64,000 nt of DNA, from the NCBI GenBank assembly GCA_902729315.2, contig LR746269.1:6720231-6784230 (forward strand). The letters run 5' to 3'. Origin of the DNA: Spirodela intermedia. Its lineage: Eukaryota > Streptophyta > Magnoliopsida > Alismatales > Araceae. The notes under the pieces are model-generated. The model saw only the letters and a list, made by a program, of their open reading frames with translations. It was not told the origin of the DNA and ran no database searches. The translations under genes and the position numbers were made by a program. This document shows positions 13,373 through 25,503 of this stretch, one piece after another (position 1 is the stretch's first letter; each line of letters begins with the position of its first letter).

Positions 13373-15574
13373 ATGGGGCGGAAGCCGGCGGCGGAGGAGC
13401 GGCCGGCGGGCAAGGCCGCTAAGCCCAAGGAGAGCAGCACCTCTTCCGCGAAGGACGGCAGGAAGGAGAAGCTATCGGTCTCTGCTATGCTCGCTAACAT
13501 GGACCAGAAGCCGAAGGGTTCCTCCGCAGCCGCGAAGAAGCCCAAAGGGAAGCCAAATCCGTCGTCCTATACCGACGGCCTCGACCTTCCCCCGTCCGAC
13601 GAGGAAGAGGAAGGAGAGGAGCCCGATCTCGGCGGAGGAGAGGAGGTGAGGAGTTCCAGGGCTTCCGGTTCGAGATCTGCGGCGGCGAAGCCGCTGGCGG
13701 ACCTATCCGTTGGCCCCTCGACGAAGGAGCTCAAGAAGAGGGAGAAGAAGGAGCAACTTGCCGTCCAGGCCGCCGAGTTTGCTAGGAAGGAGGCTCTCAA
13801 GGATGATAGGGATGCCTTCACGGTGGTCGTCGCGAGCAGGGCGTCGACGCTTGATGACGGAGAGGACGGCGCTGGCGCTGCCGATGCCAACGTGAGAGAC
13901 ATCACGGTCGAGAACTTCTCGGTGTCAGCCAGGGGCAAGGAGCTGCTGAAGAATGCGACCGTGAAGATTACTCACGGGAAGAGGTACGGCCTGATCGGTC
14001 CCAACGGGAAAGGGAAATCTACGCTGCTCAAGCTCTTGGCATGGAGGAAAATTCCGGTGCCTCGTAATATAGACGTTCTCTTGGTTGAGCAGGAAGTCGT
14101 GGGCGATGACAAGTCCGCCCTGGAAGCTGTAGTTTCTGCAAATGAGGAACTTGTGAGAGTACGCCAGGAAGTGGCGTCCCTTTCTGGAGCTGCTGCTGGC
14201 GATACCGATGGTGATGCAGACGATGAAGCTGGGGAGAGGCTCGCAGAACTTTACGAGAAGCTACAGATAATGGGTTCAGATGCCGCCGAGGCACAGGCCT
14301 CCAAAATCTTGGCTGGACTGGGTTTTACTAAGGAGATGCAGACCAGAGCAACCCGTTCCTTCAGTGGAGGGTGGAGGATGAGGATTTCTCTGGCGAGAGC
14401 TCTTTTCATTCAACCCACTCTGCTCCTGCTCGATGAGCCTACTAACCATCTTGATCTCCGGGCAGTGCTCTGGCTTGAAGAGTATCTGACACGATGGAAG
14501 AAAACACTGGTCGTCGTCTCCCATGATCGGGATTTTCTAAACACCGTCTGCACTGATATTATTCATCTCCATGACTTGAAGCTCCACTTCTACCGGGGCA
14601 ACTTTGACGAGTTTGAAGTCGGTTACGAGCAGAAGCGGAAGGAGGCGAACAAGAAATTCGAGACGTACGACAAGCAGGTCAAAGCTGCAAAGAGGTCTGG
14701 TAGCAGGGTGCAGCAAGAGAAGGTGAAGGACAAGGCCAAGTTCGTTGCCGCCAAGGAAGCGTCCAAGAACAAATCAAAGGGAAAGGTGGACAATGACGAT
14801 GAGTTGCAGCCAGAGGCACCAAAGAGGTGGAGGGACTACACCGTGGAGTTTCACTTTCCTGAGCCCACCGAGCTCACTCCTCCTCTCTTGCAGCTCATAG
14901 AAGTCAGCTTCGCATACCCTAATAGGCCAGATTTCAGACTTTCAGATGTGGATGTTGGCATCGACATGGGAACGCGGGTTGCGATCGTCGGGCCCAATGG
15001 AGCCGGGAAATCCACTCTACTGAATCTACTCGCAGGCGATCTGCAGCCCACCGAAGGAGAGGTCCGCCGGAGCCAGAAGTTGAGAATCGGGAGGTATTCG
15101 CAACATTTTGTAGACTTGCTGACCATGGAAGAGACGCCAGTCCAGTATCTCCTCCGCCTTCATCCTGATCAAGAAGGTTTCAGCAAGCAGGAGGCCGTTC
15201 GCGCCAAGCTGGGGAAGTTCGGGCTCCCCAGCCACAATCACCTCACTCCGATCGCCAAGCTCTCTGGAGGTCAGAAGGCCAGGGTTGTGTTCACCTCCAT
15301 TTCCATGTCCAAGCCTCATATCCTGCTGCTGGACGAGCCGACGAATCATCTGGACATGCAGAGTATCGATGCCCTGGCAGAAGCACTGGAGGAGTTCTCT
15401 GGCGGCGTCGTCCTGGTTAGCCATGATTCGAGGTTGATCTCCAGAGTGTGCGAGGATGAAGAGAAGAGCCAAATCTGGATTGTCGAAGACGGGACCGTCA
15501 GCATCTTTGACGGAACCTTTGAGGACTACAAGGACGATCTCCTCAAACAGATCAAAGATGAAGTGGACAACTGA
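13373..15574 (+). CDS. ABCF4: ABC transporter F family member 4 (GCN4)-like, soluble ABC ATPase
   Basis: A single uninterrupted exon encodes 733 residues. I chose the ATG at 13373 (MGRKPAAEERPAG) because the frame upstream has only a GTG and plant ABCF4 proteins begin at this point. A long charged, low-complexity N-terminal arm contains KEKLSVSAMLANMDQK and YTDGLDLPPSDEE, both typical of plant GCN4. Two ABC cassettes follow. The first has Walker A GPNGKGKST (about 209), signature SFSGGW and Walker B LLLLDEPTNHLD. The second has Walker A GPNGAGKST (about 540), signature LSGGQ and a second LLLDEPTNHLD. A charged linker rich in Lys joins them. There are no membrane segments, as expected for the F subfamily, which acts on ribosomes or in translational control; Arabidopsis GCN4 has also been linked to stomatal immunity. 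The lysine at the fifth position of the first Walker A motif is not the methionine I expect in plant orthologues but still fits GxxGxGK(S/T). Confidence 0.96.
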   Translation: MGRKPAAEERPAGKAAKPKESSTSSAKDGRKEKLSVSAMLANMDQKPKGSSAAAKKPKGKPNPSSYTDGLDLPPSDEEEEGEEPDLGGGEEVRSSRASGSRSAAAKPLADLSVGPSTKELKKREKKEQLAVQAAEFARKEALKDDRDAFTVVVASRASTLDDGEDGAGAADANVRDITVENFSVSARGKELLKNATVKITHGKRYGLIGPNGKGKSTLLKLLAWRKIPVPRNIDVLLVEQEVVGDDKSALEAVVSANEELVRVRQEVASLSGAAAGDTDGDADDEAGERLAELYEKLQIMGSDAAEAQASKILAGLGFTKEMQTRATRSFSGGWRMRISLARALFIQPTLLLLDEPTNHLDLRAVLWLEEYLTRWKKTLVVVSHDRDFLNTVCTDIIHLHDLKLHFYRGNFDEFEVGYEQKRKEANKKFETYDKQVKAAKRSGSRVQQEKVKDKAKFVAAKEASKNKSKGKVDNDDELQPEAPKRWRDYTVEFHFPEPTELTPPLLQLIEVSFAYPNRPDFRLSDVDVGIDMGTRVAIVGPNGAGKSTLLNLLAGDLQPTEGEVRRSQKLRIGRYSQHFVDLLTMEETPVQYLLRLHPDQEGFSKQEAVRAKLGKFGLPSHNHLTPIAKLSGGQKARVVFTSISMSKPHILLLDEPTNHLDMQSIDALAEALEEFSGGVVLVSHDSRLISRVCEDEEKSQIWIVEDGTVSIFDGTFEDYKDDLLKQIKDEVDN

Positions 15575-17312
15575 TGCGGAATCAATCTACTGGGTCAGGT
15601 TCTCCCATCCTGCAATAAAAAAGAGGTCCTTGCTCTCCAACTTTCCTGTACCAGCAGTTCCCAGGTTTCTTGTACCTCTTGGGTTCCGACGAGGAGATTA
15701 TGTGCATTATATGTGTCTGTAGAAACTGGGTTTCTCTCCCCCGCAGGCTATTATTTTCCAATTTATGCAGGTGATCTATGGATATATTTTTTTATTTGAG
15801 TGTTTGTAAAATCCGAATTTTGGTTATTTGGTTTTCAAAGCGCCAGCTTTCCTTCCTTTCTCGAGAAAATCTGTAATTCTTTTTTTTTTTGATATTCCTA
15901 CTTAAATAAAAAAACTAGTTTTGAAACTGCAGCAGGTCTCGGTGATTATGTGCATGTTTTTGTCTAGATAAAACGAAGCTGAAGCTTGTTGTCGATTGTC
16001 ATGGCTTCTCGAGAAGTAAACTCGGCTAATCAAAATTCCTCTTCTATCATTTTCCTGGATGGAGCCATCCAAGGCATGGAGAGGGGCTGTAAAAGCATAC
16101 TCATTTCTTACTGTCTTCCTCTCTCTCTTTCTAAACCTAAATAGATACACTTGTCTATGTAACTTCCGAGCAAGAGACAGACAGAGAAAGAGACCACCAT
16201 AGGCCCCGTGTCAGACCCCAGATCTATCTACCTAGTAGAGACCTCTCTCTCTCTCTCTCTCTCTAAATAGATAACGTCTACTACCTATCTAGCCAGAGAG
16301 AGAGGCACACGCGCGGATCACACGCTCCCTCTCTCTCTCAAGCCATCATTTTCAACCGGCCCGTGGATCACGCTGTTACTCACAGCGAGAGAGAGAGAGA
16401 TGGATCAGAGGACGCTCTTGCTGGCCAATCCTTGTCGCCATCTGCAATTGGGCCTTCGCCCGCCACGTCGATCTTCCCGCCCAACAATCGAAAACGTGCA
16501 GCGCTGTCTGTTAATTTTTTTTTCCTGGATATTCATATTTACATAGTGTTTCTGCAGTCAGACCTCCGGAAATCTTTTGATTTTGCATAACTTAAAAATA
16601 TCTTAAATTCGAATATTATATTTCAAAATCTTCAACTATATCGGAAATTCTGACGGGGGGGCGCAATGGTTGGAGAGTTTTGGGACCACACGCGCGGCTC
16701 ACGGCGGCCGTCCACGTGCCACCCCCCCTTCTCTTGGCACCATTTTCAATTGACCGGTATCACTCTCTGAGAGAGAGAGAGAGAGATATGCTTGAGTAGA
16801 CAGTTTTTGGAATTTTCTTATATCGAGACACGTGGCATGAGATCAGTGGACGCTCCTGCTGGCTAATCTCTGCAATTTCCCTTCACGTGAACCGCACCCC
16901 CCCCCCCCCCAACAATCGAAAACGTGCAGCGCTGTCTATTAAATTTATTTTCCTGGATATTTATATTTACATAATGTTTCTGCAGTCAGACCTCCGGAAA
17001 TTATGGAATATTCTGCCCTCGAAATATTGGTAATAATCATTTATTTATGTGCGAATGCACGTCCATCAGAATATCCTAGAAATATCATCAAATCCATGGT
17101 CATAAAAATATATTTTTATTTTTTATATTCCCGCTAAATCGAGGGGCAGTAACCACGAGGGTCGTCTCTGATTGGCGGACGCCGGATAAGTTGGACAATT
17201 GGGCCCTCTCTCGAACCCCGAGAGAAATTCTCTGCGTTTTTTTAAGACGTTTACACCGTCGGTGTTACGATACAACAGAGCTTCTCTCTCTCTCTCTCGC
17301 TCGCTCGCTAAG
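15575..17312. other. Intergenic region between ABCF4 and the apyrase gene
   Basis: ABCF4 3' UTR sequence is followed by CT/GA-rich tracts (about 16245-16264, 16309-16340, 16386-16400), a C run near 16896-16910 and a duplicated block (16344-17003). A CT run at about 17282-17299 lies just before the apyrase start codon. No gene is supported. Confidence 0.6.
16344..17003 (+). repeat. Directly duplicated block upstream of the apyrase gene
   Basis: Copy 1 is about 16344-16576 and copy 2 about 16738-17003. Both run from cattttcaa through a GA tract, a ggacgctc-tgctggc segment, the nearly identical caacaatcgaaaacgtgcag stretch (16482 and 16910), and end in tctgcagtcagacctccgga. A 160-bp AT-rich spacer separates them. 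Because the block lies 0.3-1 kb before the apyrase ATG it may duplicate promoter elements. Confidence 0.75.
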
Positions 17313-19905
17313 ATGCAGGGGCGCCGGAGCATGACTCTGAACGACAGCGGCCCACTCCTGCTCATCTCCTCCGTCTTCTTCTTCTTCCTCGTAACAGGCG
17401 GAGGAGGGGTGGCATCAGCCGGTGGACGGAAGATTGCGGCCGGCGGCGGCGGAGCGGAGCGCTACGCCGTCATCTTCGACGCCGGCAGCTCCGGCACCCG
17501 GGTCCATGTTTACTGCTTCGACAGCGAACTCCGTCTCCTTCCCATCGGCGAAGATCTCGAGCTTTATGTCAAGGTCATTGCCTTACGAACTCATCATTCC
17601 GTCTCCATTTCGCCGCATGGGTTCTTCCTTCTCAGTATCTTAATCTTCTACAGACGAAGCCAGGATTGAGCGCCTACGCGTCGGATCCGGAGGAGGCTGC
17701 GAACTCCCTTCTTCCTCTTATGGAGAAGGCCGAGGCTGCAGTCCCTGTGGAAACGAGAGAGAATACGCCTGTGAGAGTCGGGGTAATCTAGATAGATCTT
17801 CTTCCCTCTCTGTAACATTATTTTGCTCAGTGCGATCATGGTTCAGCGTCGGTTTGCTCGTTCAGGCGACGGCGGGGTTGAGATCACTGGGCACGGAGAA
17901 ATCGGAGCAGATATTAGAGGCGGTGCGACCCCCATACTTGCTTCAGCAACTTTCTACTCTCTTTCTTCTGTCCGGAAAATGATCTCGGTCTTCATTTTCA
18001 CCACATCGCTGAAGATCAGACCTCGTGAAACCACTGCAGATTAGAGCCCTTCTGCAAGAGAAGAGCTCCTTCAGCTTCCAGCCGGAATGGGTTTCTGTTC
18101 TTTCAGGAACACAAGAAGGCAAATATATGTGGGTATGTCTACACGGTTCTTCTCCCAAGTACTACTCACTAGTTTCATCATCGTGTATATGTGCATCTAT
18201 ATCTACATACAATGCACATTATCTATGTATACATGAATATAAATGCGTATACCTATGTTTCAGTATGTATATGTAGATTCAGAAGGTATGCTCTAGAGCT
18301 AACAAGCTGATTGTTTCGTCGATCCATAGGTGACAATCAACTACTTGCTAGGGAGACTGGGGAAGGCCTATCCACATACGGCGGGGGTAGTTGACCTCGG
18401 GGGTGGATCGGTGCAGATGGCTTACGCCGTCTCAAGCACCAACGCCGCGAAGGCTCCCCCAGCCAAGGATGGGAAAGATGGGTACGTGAACGAGTTCTCT
18501 CTCAAGGGCGCCGAGTACAACCTCTACGTCCACAGGTACTGCCTTTCCCCCCTTATCTCGTGGATCTGAGTCCCTCTGATTTGATGATGATTGTGGGAGA
18601 TTTAACCGTAAGTTTGACTACTAACCTGGAACGACAGCTATCTGAACTACGGTCTACTGGCCGCACGGGCCGAGATTCTCAAGGTTGGCGGGGGGTCCGG
18701 CCGTTCCTGCATCTTGGAAGGATACGAGGGTATTGTTCTTCGGCCTGAATCACACTTCGCTTGACGTTATTAGCGTATTGACGGTTTATAATCGTTTATA
18801 ATCGATACTTTTAGATATATACTAACCTTAAAGTTTGCCTGAACCCAAACAAGGGAAGAGAATTGAAGAAAAATGGGCACTGAGGGGGCACTTTGAACCC
18901 TAAGCCAAGCCCTCCATCTTGGAGAGGGAAAGAGAGGGCTGAGAGAGATGGAATTACCATGTGCCTGATTGACGATCGACCCATATGGAAATCATCGATG
19001 CCACTTAACGATTGGCCCATATGGAAAATAATAAAATATAAAACACTTAAATTAACGATTATTTTCCAAAAATGTATGTATTGGTGCTGGTTTACAAAGT
19101 AATTTATTCGAAATTTCCATACTGGGTTTGTGCTTTATTTTTCTCCCCCTCCCCCACTTTGAAGGGTCCTATAACTACGGAGGGGAGACGTACAACGCCT
19201 CAGCATCAGCCTCCGGCTCCAGCTTCGCCAAGTGCCGGAGAGCCGCCGTGAAGGCCCTCAACGTCGACGCGCCGTGCGAGACCCTGAACTGCACCTTCAG
19301 CGGTGTTTGGAACGGCGGCGGCGGTGCCGGACAGAGAGATCTATTTCTGGCCTCTTTCTTCTTCGACAAGGCTGCGCAGGTCACCACAAGAATCATCGTT
19401 TCCAGAGTCAACGAATTTACGTTTCAAATTACAGTCCTCTGAGTGTAGATTCAGTCGTGTTCTCGCTCAGGCGGATTTCATAGATCCCACGGCGACGACT
19501 GCCAAGGCGACGCCTTCGGACTTCAAGAATGCGGCGAAGCGCGCCTGCGGGATGAACCTCGCCACCGCTAACTCGACGTACTCGGCCGTTTGGCCGGAGG
19601 ATCTGCCTTTCATCTGCATGGACCTTGTGTATCAGTACTCGCTTCTCGTCGACGGATTCGGTACGCTCTCGCTCTCTCTCTGCCCCTCTCTTCTCCTTCT
19701 TATCACCGGGGGCTGATCTCTCTCTCTCTCTCTCTCCCACTCACTCACTCTGTGCGTGTTACTGAACACAGCATTGAATCCAAGGCGAGAGATCACGCTG
19801 GTGAGGCAGCTGCCATACGGAAACTTCTACGGGGAGGCTGCATGGCCTCTGGGCAGTGCCATTGATGCCATAACATCATCGACCAATGGGCACGCTGACA
19901 ATTGA
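17313..19905 (+). CDS. Apyrase (GDA1/CD39 nucleoside phosphatase family)
   Basis: Nine exons encode 458 residues: 17313-17573, 17654-17782, 17866-17922, 18040-18132, 18330-18535, 18638-18729, 19165-19379, 19471-19660 and 19772-19905. All introns are GT-AG and the frame is kept. A hydrophobic stretch at about residues 13-28 is a signal or anchor. All five apyrase conserved regions are present: [12 protein letters not shown] (from residue 56), [36 protein letters not shown] and AAWPLGSA near the C-terminus. The family hydrolyses nucleoside tri- and diphosphates in the Golgi or outside the cell, thereby affecting extracellular ATP signalling and glycosylation. Length and single N-terminal segment match the plant APY1/2-like group of about 455-475 residues. 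Which paralogue it is cannot be settled here. The acceptor of exon 4 was chosen at 18040 because only this site keeps frame with a canonical donor. Confidence 0.93.
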
Positions 19906-22308
19906 GTACTTTTCCCTCTTCCCTGTGCTTGGCTCTCTTGGTGCGAGGTGCAAAGGAGAGGTGTTTATCCACTTAGTTTTTTCACTCGCATCTCGTCAGC
20001 GTGAATAAAGGAACTTCATCTTTGTTTCATAATCAATGCAGAGGAAGTTTGTGCGCTTGCCGAATTGTTCTGTGCCACGTATAAATGCAGTCAGGCGATT
20101 GCATCGATATCCTAATAATCATGATAGAAGGTTTAGTTAGAATATTTACAAACCTAAGTGGAGACTCAGACTACAACCTTCATTTTATAAGCTGTCTAAA
20201 AGTTTTGGAAGGTTATTGTGATAATAATTAGAAGTGAAATTTAAGTGAAACTAAAGTTGGTAGTGACGCAAAAGAGTTTTAATGTTTCTAACAATCTTTG
20301 AGTTATCCTAAAAAAGTCAACTATTCAGATCAATCTATGTTTCACTTTCAATTTACTTAACTAAATAACAGTTATTATTTGAAATTTTCTTCCAAATATC
20401 AAAAGCATAATAAAGTTTCATAATTAGGAATAGTAAAATAATCCAAACTCCATCTAGAATAATCAACGGTTTGTTCTTCAGTTAATTCTATATTTGGTAA
20501 AGACCTTTTAGCAGGTCTCTAAAGGGTTTGGTCAGCCTAAAATGTTTTGAAGAGGGCTCATTGAAAGGGCATTTTGGTAACTTCACAAATGGTAGAATTA
20601 TTTACAAATGATCATGATTGTTGAGCACTCACAAAGATTTGCCTAAAATTAAAATAAACTCATAAAAAGCCTTTAATGTGCTCTAATTAATTAAGAATTG
20701 TTCTTAAGAAAAAAAATGCTCATCAATTATGTATGAGATTGAAAGAATTAACTTTTTTATATTAATTGGCATCAATAATCTAGACACCCATTGGAAGGCT
20801 CTCTGGAAGAGGAACTCAATGCACCAAATTGCACAGAAAAATTACAAGGTGTTGAATTGTTATCTACCTTAAAATATTACTATGTATTTTTCAAAATCAA
20901 AATAATACACAAAATGTGATATTTTATAGACAGTTAGGGTACCATTGAAGCAGCCCACTAACATGTTAATCAGGCACATCCCAGTAAACCCTTCAAATAT
21001 AGAAAGGCCTCTGCTTACATGGAGTTAGAGGAGAGAAAACAAGGAAAAAAAATTATTATTTCACCTTATGTCAAGAGTGAGCTTTAATGTGAACCCATCT
21101 CTCAAGAGTATGCACCAACCTACTACAACCTTGAGCACTTGAAAGCATCATCAACTTTATGTTGCTCAGGATTGAAAAAACCAACAAACTTCTTGAATCA
21201 GACATCAAGAGGAACAAGCCTCCAAGAGGTATTGTGCTGACCATCTAAGAGAGAATTTATTTTACCTTATGATTAGAGTATGTTTGCAGTCAAGGCTAAT
21301 TTAGAACCTTAATATAGAGGGGATTATTAATCATTAATTTATGTTAGGCCACATAGAGACCATAATCTAAAAGAGGAGAGTGGGTTTATTGTGCTAGGCC
21401 CTTTAGATTTAGAATCTAGAAAAGGTTTCAAGATAGAATCTTGATTTAGCTGAAGTTATTAAATCTGTCATGTAAGACTACTGTAGCTCATAACTCAACA
21501 TGTATTTTATGAAGATATTTGTGGAACCCAAAGAAGCAATGCATAACATAAGTACTTGAGAATTGGAATAAGTCTAACTACTATAAAATTAAGTATCAAA
21601 CAAGTTGTTAATCCCTTTAGTTTTGACATTTACATTGAAAATTTTATTTATGAATGAGTTATTAAACCGTCAATAGACATTATGGTAGTTTATATCACAA
21701 CTTTAATATATATGAGAAATATATAATGTATACATATTAATGATGCTCAATACAATCTTATGATTAACAATGAATTTAAGGAGTTACACCTTTGAGATAT
21801 TCTTTATATTGAAATAATACATGATCATATTACTAGAGTGTAAGTATAGAAAAATATGTGTCAACATGTATGATGAAGTCTCCTGTACAATCTATAGGTG
21901 CAAAGTTATATTGAGATCTGAATGACATGGAGTCAAAAGTTGTAATATGAAAAGTGCTCTAAAAAATTAAAGCATAAAATGTCGTGTAAGATTCAAACTC
22001 AAGACATAAGTTATGGAAAGTTGAGAAAAATGACAGTCAAAATATTTGAATAATACAAAGAACAAGATTGGTGAGATTTAAAATTGAGACCTCAACACTA
22101 AGATGCTATAAAGTTGATTAAGAAAATACAAAGTGATATCAAAAGATTAATGACTAAAATAAGAATCAAATTTTAGTCCTACACAATGATTGAAGTGGAA
22201 TGTTCACATGAAGCCCTTATGGAAGCAAAGAAGTCATCACTACATATCTTATAAAGTAACACATCAACATCTTACATGGAGAAAATGATAGAGCAAACGA
22301 AGGTCAAA
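19906..22308. other. AT-rich intergenic DNA, probably old repeat remains
   Basis: After the apyrase 3' flank the sequence becomes strongly AT-rich with no open frame of note. Direction and family of any element could not be established. It ends at the point where recognisable 18S rDNA begins. Confidence 0.5.
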
Positions 22309-22635
22309 TGTATTCAACGGGTTTATAACTTCAGATGACGGGCTCAAGTAATCTTTGAAATTTCATCATGATGGGGATAGATTGTTGTAATTATCAATCT
22401 TCAATGAGGAATTCCTAGAAAGTGAGAGTCATCAGCTCCTATTGACTACATCTTAGCCCTTTGTACACACCACCCATCACTCCTACCAATTGAATGATTT
22501 AGTGAAGTGCTTAGATCGTGGTGACGCAGGTGGTCTCTCGCCCGTGACTTTGCGAAAAGTCTGCTGAACATTATAATTTAGAAGAAGAGAAGTCGTAACA
22601 AGGTTTCCGTATGTGAACATGTAGAAGGATCATTG
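22309..22635 (+). pseudogene. 18S rRNA 3'-end fragment, decayed
   Basis: Starting at tgtattcaac, this matches the last roughly 330 bases of plant 18S rRNA, including the segments aatctttgaaatttcatc, ccctttgtacacacc, gaagtcgtaacaaggtttcc and the terminal ggatcattg. Many C-to-T and G-to-A changes are present relative to the near-invariant consensus, so it is not a functional rRNA gene. Sequence upstream of 22309 is not 18S, so the copy is truncated at its 5' end. Confidence 0.9.
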
Positions 22636-22870
22636 TCGTTGCAGCCTAGCCTCGGCCAGCAGATGTACAAGCGAATGGTACACTGAGCGATGCGTACTTG
22701 GCAGCTTGTGCCACCACGCACGCTGGCATGCTGCCATGTAGGAGGGGGGTGCGTGCAGTGCCGCGGCGAGCTGGCCGATGTGACCGACCTTTCTCAGCGT
22801 GGCCCGTGCCAAGGATAACAAATGACTCCCCACATGGGCGGCGCAACACACAACCACTTTCACACGCTCC
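22636..22870 (+). pseudogene. ITS1 of the rDNA fragment
   Basis: This is the spacer between the 18S 3' terminus and the start of the 5.8S-like segment, about 235 bp, which is a normal plant ITS1 length. It is GC-richer than the surrounding AT-rich DNA. Confidence 0.8.
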
Positions 22871-23020
22871 ACATGACTCCTGATAACAAATATCTCGGCT
22901 CTTGTAATGATGAAGAATGCGATACGTGGTGTGAATTGCAAAATCCCGCAAACCATCGAATCTTTGAATGCAAGTTGCACCCGAGGCCATCCAGCCGAGG
23001 GCACACCTGCATGGGCATCA
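22871..23020 (+). pseudogene. 5.8S rRNA, mutated and internally deleted
   Basis: The segments atatctcggctc, gatgaagaa, tgcgatac, tggtgtgaattgca, gaatctttgaatgcaagttgc and ccgagggcac follow plant 5.8S order. The copy is about 150 nt instead of about 164 nt. It lacks the short conserved piece between gaagaa and tgcgatac and carries several transitions, so it cannot fold as a normal 5.8S. Confidence 0.9.
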
Positions 23021-23288
23021 TGCCTCTAGTTGCTCTACATGCCCCCCCACCCCCCCTTGCCCCTGCAGCGGGCAAGCAAGTGGGCATGCAGACACGGAGG
23101 CTGGCTGGCTGTGCACATGTGCACAGCGGGCCAAAGCACTCAGCCCCCTACAAGATGTGCTGCGGCAAGTGGTGGGACTTTCATCGTCACCACAGCCACC
23201 GTTTGTTGTCGGAGGTGGGGGGGGGAGAGAGAGAGAGGGACAGAACCTAGGCATGAGTGTGGCGGCCCCTATGCTACCTACTCAGACC
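23021..23288 (+). pseudogene. ITS2 of the rDNA fragment
   Basis: This spacer of about 268 bp lies between the 5.8S-like and 26S-like parts. It contains a C run near 23041-23056 and a GA tract near 23225-23240. Confidence 0.75.
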
Positions 23289-23658
23289 GCAACCCTAGGT
23301 CAAGCAAGGCCACCTGCCGAGTTTAAGCATATAAATAAGTAGAGGAGAAGAAACTGATGAGGATTCCCCTAGTAAATGGTGAGCAAATTGGGAACGGCCC
23401 AGCTTGAGAATCAGGTCCACCTCCCAAATTGTAGTATGTAGAGGTGTCCTCAACGATGGACTGGGCACAAGTCCCTTGGAAGGTGGCACCAAAGAGGCTG
23501 CGAGCCCCATCGTGCCTAGACCTGGTGCAGCATGAGGGGCTGTTGGCAAGTCAAGTTGTTTGGAATGTAGCCCCAATTGGGCAGTAAATTCCATCCAAGG
23601 CTAAATATGGGCGAGAGATTGATAGCAAACAACTATTATGAGGGAAAAGATGAAAAGA

Positions 23659-23694
<36 letters not shown>

Positions 23695-25503
23695 TGGGAG
23701 GGAAGCGGATGGGGGCCAGCAGTGCGCCTCGGCTGGATGCCGCTGTTCTACTACTTGACTTAGGGTGCGGACCGTCATAGGTTGCATCGGTGGTGTAAAC
23801 CTAGGCGAAGCATTCATTCGTGGAGATGCTGTCAACAGCAATCAGGGGATGCAGTGCATGTCATCTCGGCATGCTCCCTAGTGGGGCACCCATATGCTCC
23901 AGGTAATAGCTGGTGGACCCCTCATCTGGCATGTCTTGAAACACAGACCAAGGAGTTCGACATGCATGCACGTCAACGGGTGTAGAAACTCATGAGGTGC
24001 AAGCAAATTGACTAGTGGGATCCCTCCCAAGGGGTGCACCATCGGCCAACCCCAATCTTCTGAGAAAGGTTCAAGTGGAGCATGGACATTGGAACTCGAA
24101 AGATGGTGAACTATGTCTAAGTAGGGTGAAGCCAGAGGAAACTCTAGTGGAGGCTCGCAGTGATATTGATGTGCAAATTGTTTGTCTGACTTGGGTATAG
24201 GGGCGAAAGATTAATCAAACCATCCAGTACCTAGTTCCCTCCAAAGTTTTCCTCAAAATAGTTGGAGCTCATCGTCGAGTTTTATTAGGTAAAGCCAATG
24301 ATTAGATGCCTTGAGGACTCGATGCCCTCAACCTATTCTCAAACTTTCAATAGGTAGGACTGGTGCAACTTCTTCGGTGAGCCACAAGCAAAATCGAGAG
24401 CTCTAAGTGAGCCATTTTTTGTAAGTAAAATTAGCGATGCAAGATGAACATGAAGCCGAGTTATGGTGTCAGACTATGTGTTAACTCAGAACCCACAAAG
24501 GTTGTTGATCGATTAAGATAGTAAGACAGTGGTCATGGAAGTAAAAATCCGCTAAGGAGTGTGTAACAACTCACTTGCTGAATCAATTAGCCCCAAAAAT
24601 AGATGACGCTAAAGCACACCACCCACACCCGACCATCGGGGCGAGGGGCAGGCCCCGATGAGTAAGAGGGCATGGCGGCCACCGCAAAGCCTAAGGCGTA
24701 AGCCCAAGTAGAGCAGCCGTCGATGAAGATCTCGGTGGTAGTAGCAAATATTCAAATGAGAACTTTGAAGGCCGAAGAGGGGAAAGGTTCCATGTGAATG
24801 GCACTTGCACATGGGTTAGTTGATCCTAAGGGTCAGGGAAAGCCCAACAAACAGTGTAATCTTGTGTACAAGTCGAAAGGGGATCGGGTTAAAATTCTCG
24901 AATCGAGATGTGGCGCCTAATGACGACACTAGTGGGGCCCCATGGAAATGGCTCAGCTAGGGGTAGGGGTCCAATGGCCAGAAGAGCACTGCACTTTCTG
25001 CAGCATCTAGTACACACTCGACAACCCTTGAAAATCTAGAGGACTGAGTGCCGCCCACACCTTGTCGTACTCATAACCACATTAGGTCTCCAAGGTGAAC
25101 AACCTTTGGTCGACAGACGAATGTAGGCAAGAGAAGTCTACAAAATGGATCTGTAACCTTGGGAAAAGGATTAGCTCTGAGGGCTAAGTCCGGAGGTCCT
25201 AGTCTTGAACCCATTGGCTGCTGACAAACTACTCAAGTTGCTTGCACGGCAAGAGCGGGTTACTGCATGCTAGCTGGGAGCGGCTAGTGCCACATGTCTA
25301 CCCCACGCCCTCAAGTGTGGGTGGGCAGCAAGGGTGGGGGCCTTCCCCAAGCATTGAATAGTCAACTCAAAACTAATATGGACAAGAGAAATCCAATTGT
25401 TTAATCAAAATAAAGCATTGTGATAGTCCTTGTAGATGCTCACACAATGTGATTTCTACTTAGTGCTCTAAATGTCAAAGTGAAGAGATTCAACCAAGCA
25501 TGG
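23289..25503 (+). pseudogene. 26S rRNA 5' part (about 2.2 kb), decayed
   Basis: This follows plant 26S rRNA from its 5' end (aggtcaagc, gagtttaagcatat) through gatgaaaagaactttgaaaag, gaggaaactct, gtgcaaattgtttgtctgac, gtgtgtaacaactcac, gtagcaaatattcaaatgag and aatgtcaaagtgaagagattcaaccaagc. Transitions toward A and T are frequent and several loops are shortened. Short open frames inside are fortuitous. The match stops abruptly at about 25503 and resumes at about 27253. Confidence 0.92.

Noticed and set aside
13567-15472. Minus-strand frames of 82-148 codons within ABCF4
   Set aside because: Shadows of a well-supported single-exon gene.
17866-18132. A GC-AG intron between apyrase exons 3 and 4
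   Set aside because: Starting exon 4 at 18015 needed a GC donor to keep frame, but the acceptor at 18039 with the normal GT donor at 17923 keeps frame and gives the expected EAIRALL stretch.
23018-24200. Several open frames of 60-140 codons in both strands of the rDNA copy
   Set aside because: They are fortuitous frames in ITS and 26S sequence; no protein family is matched.
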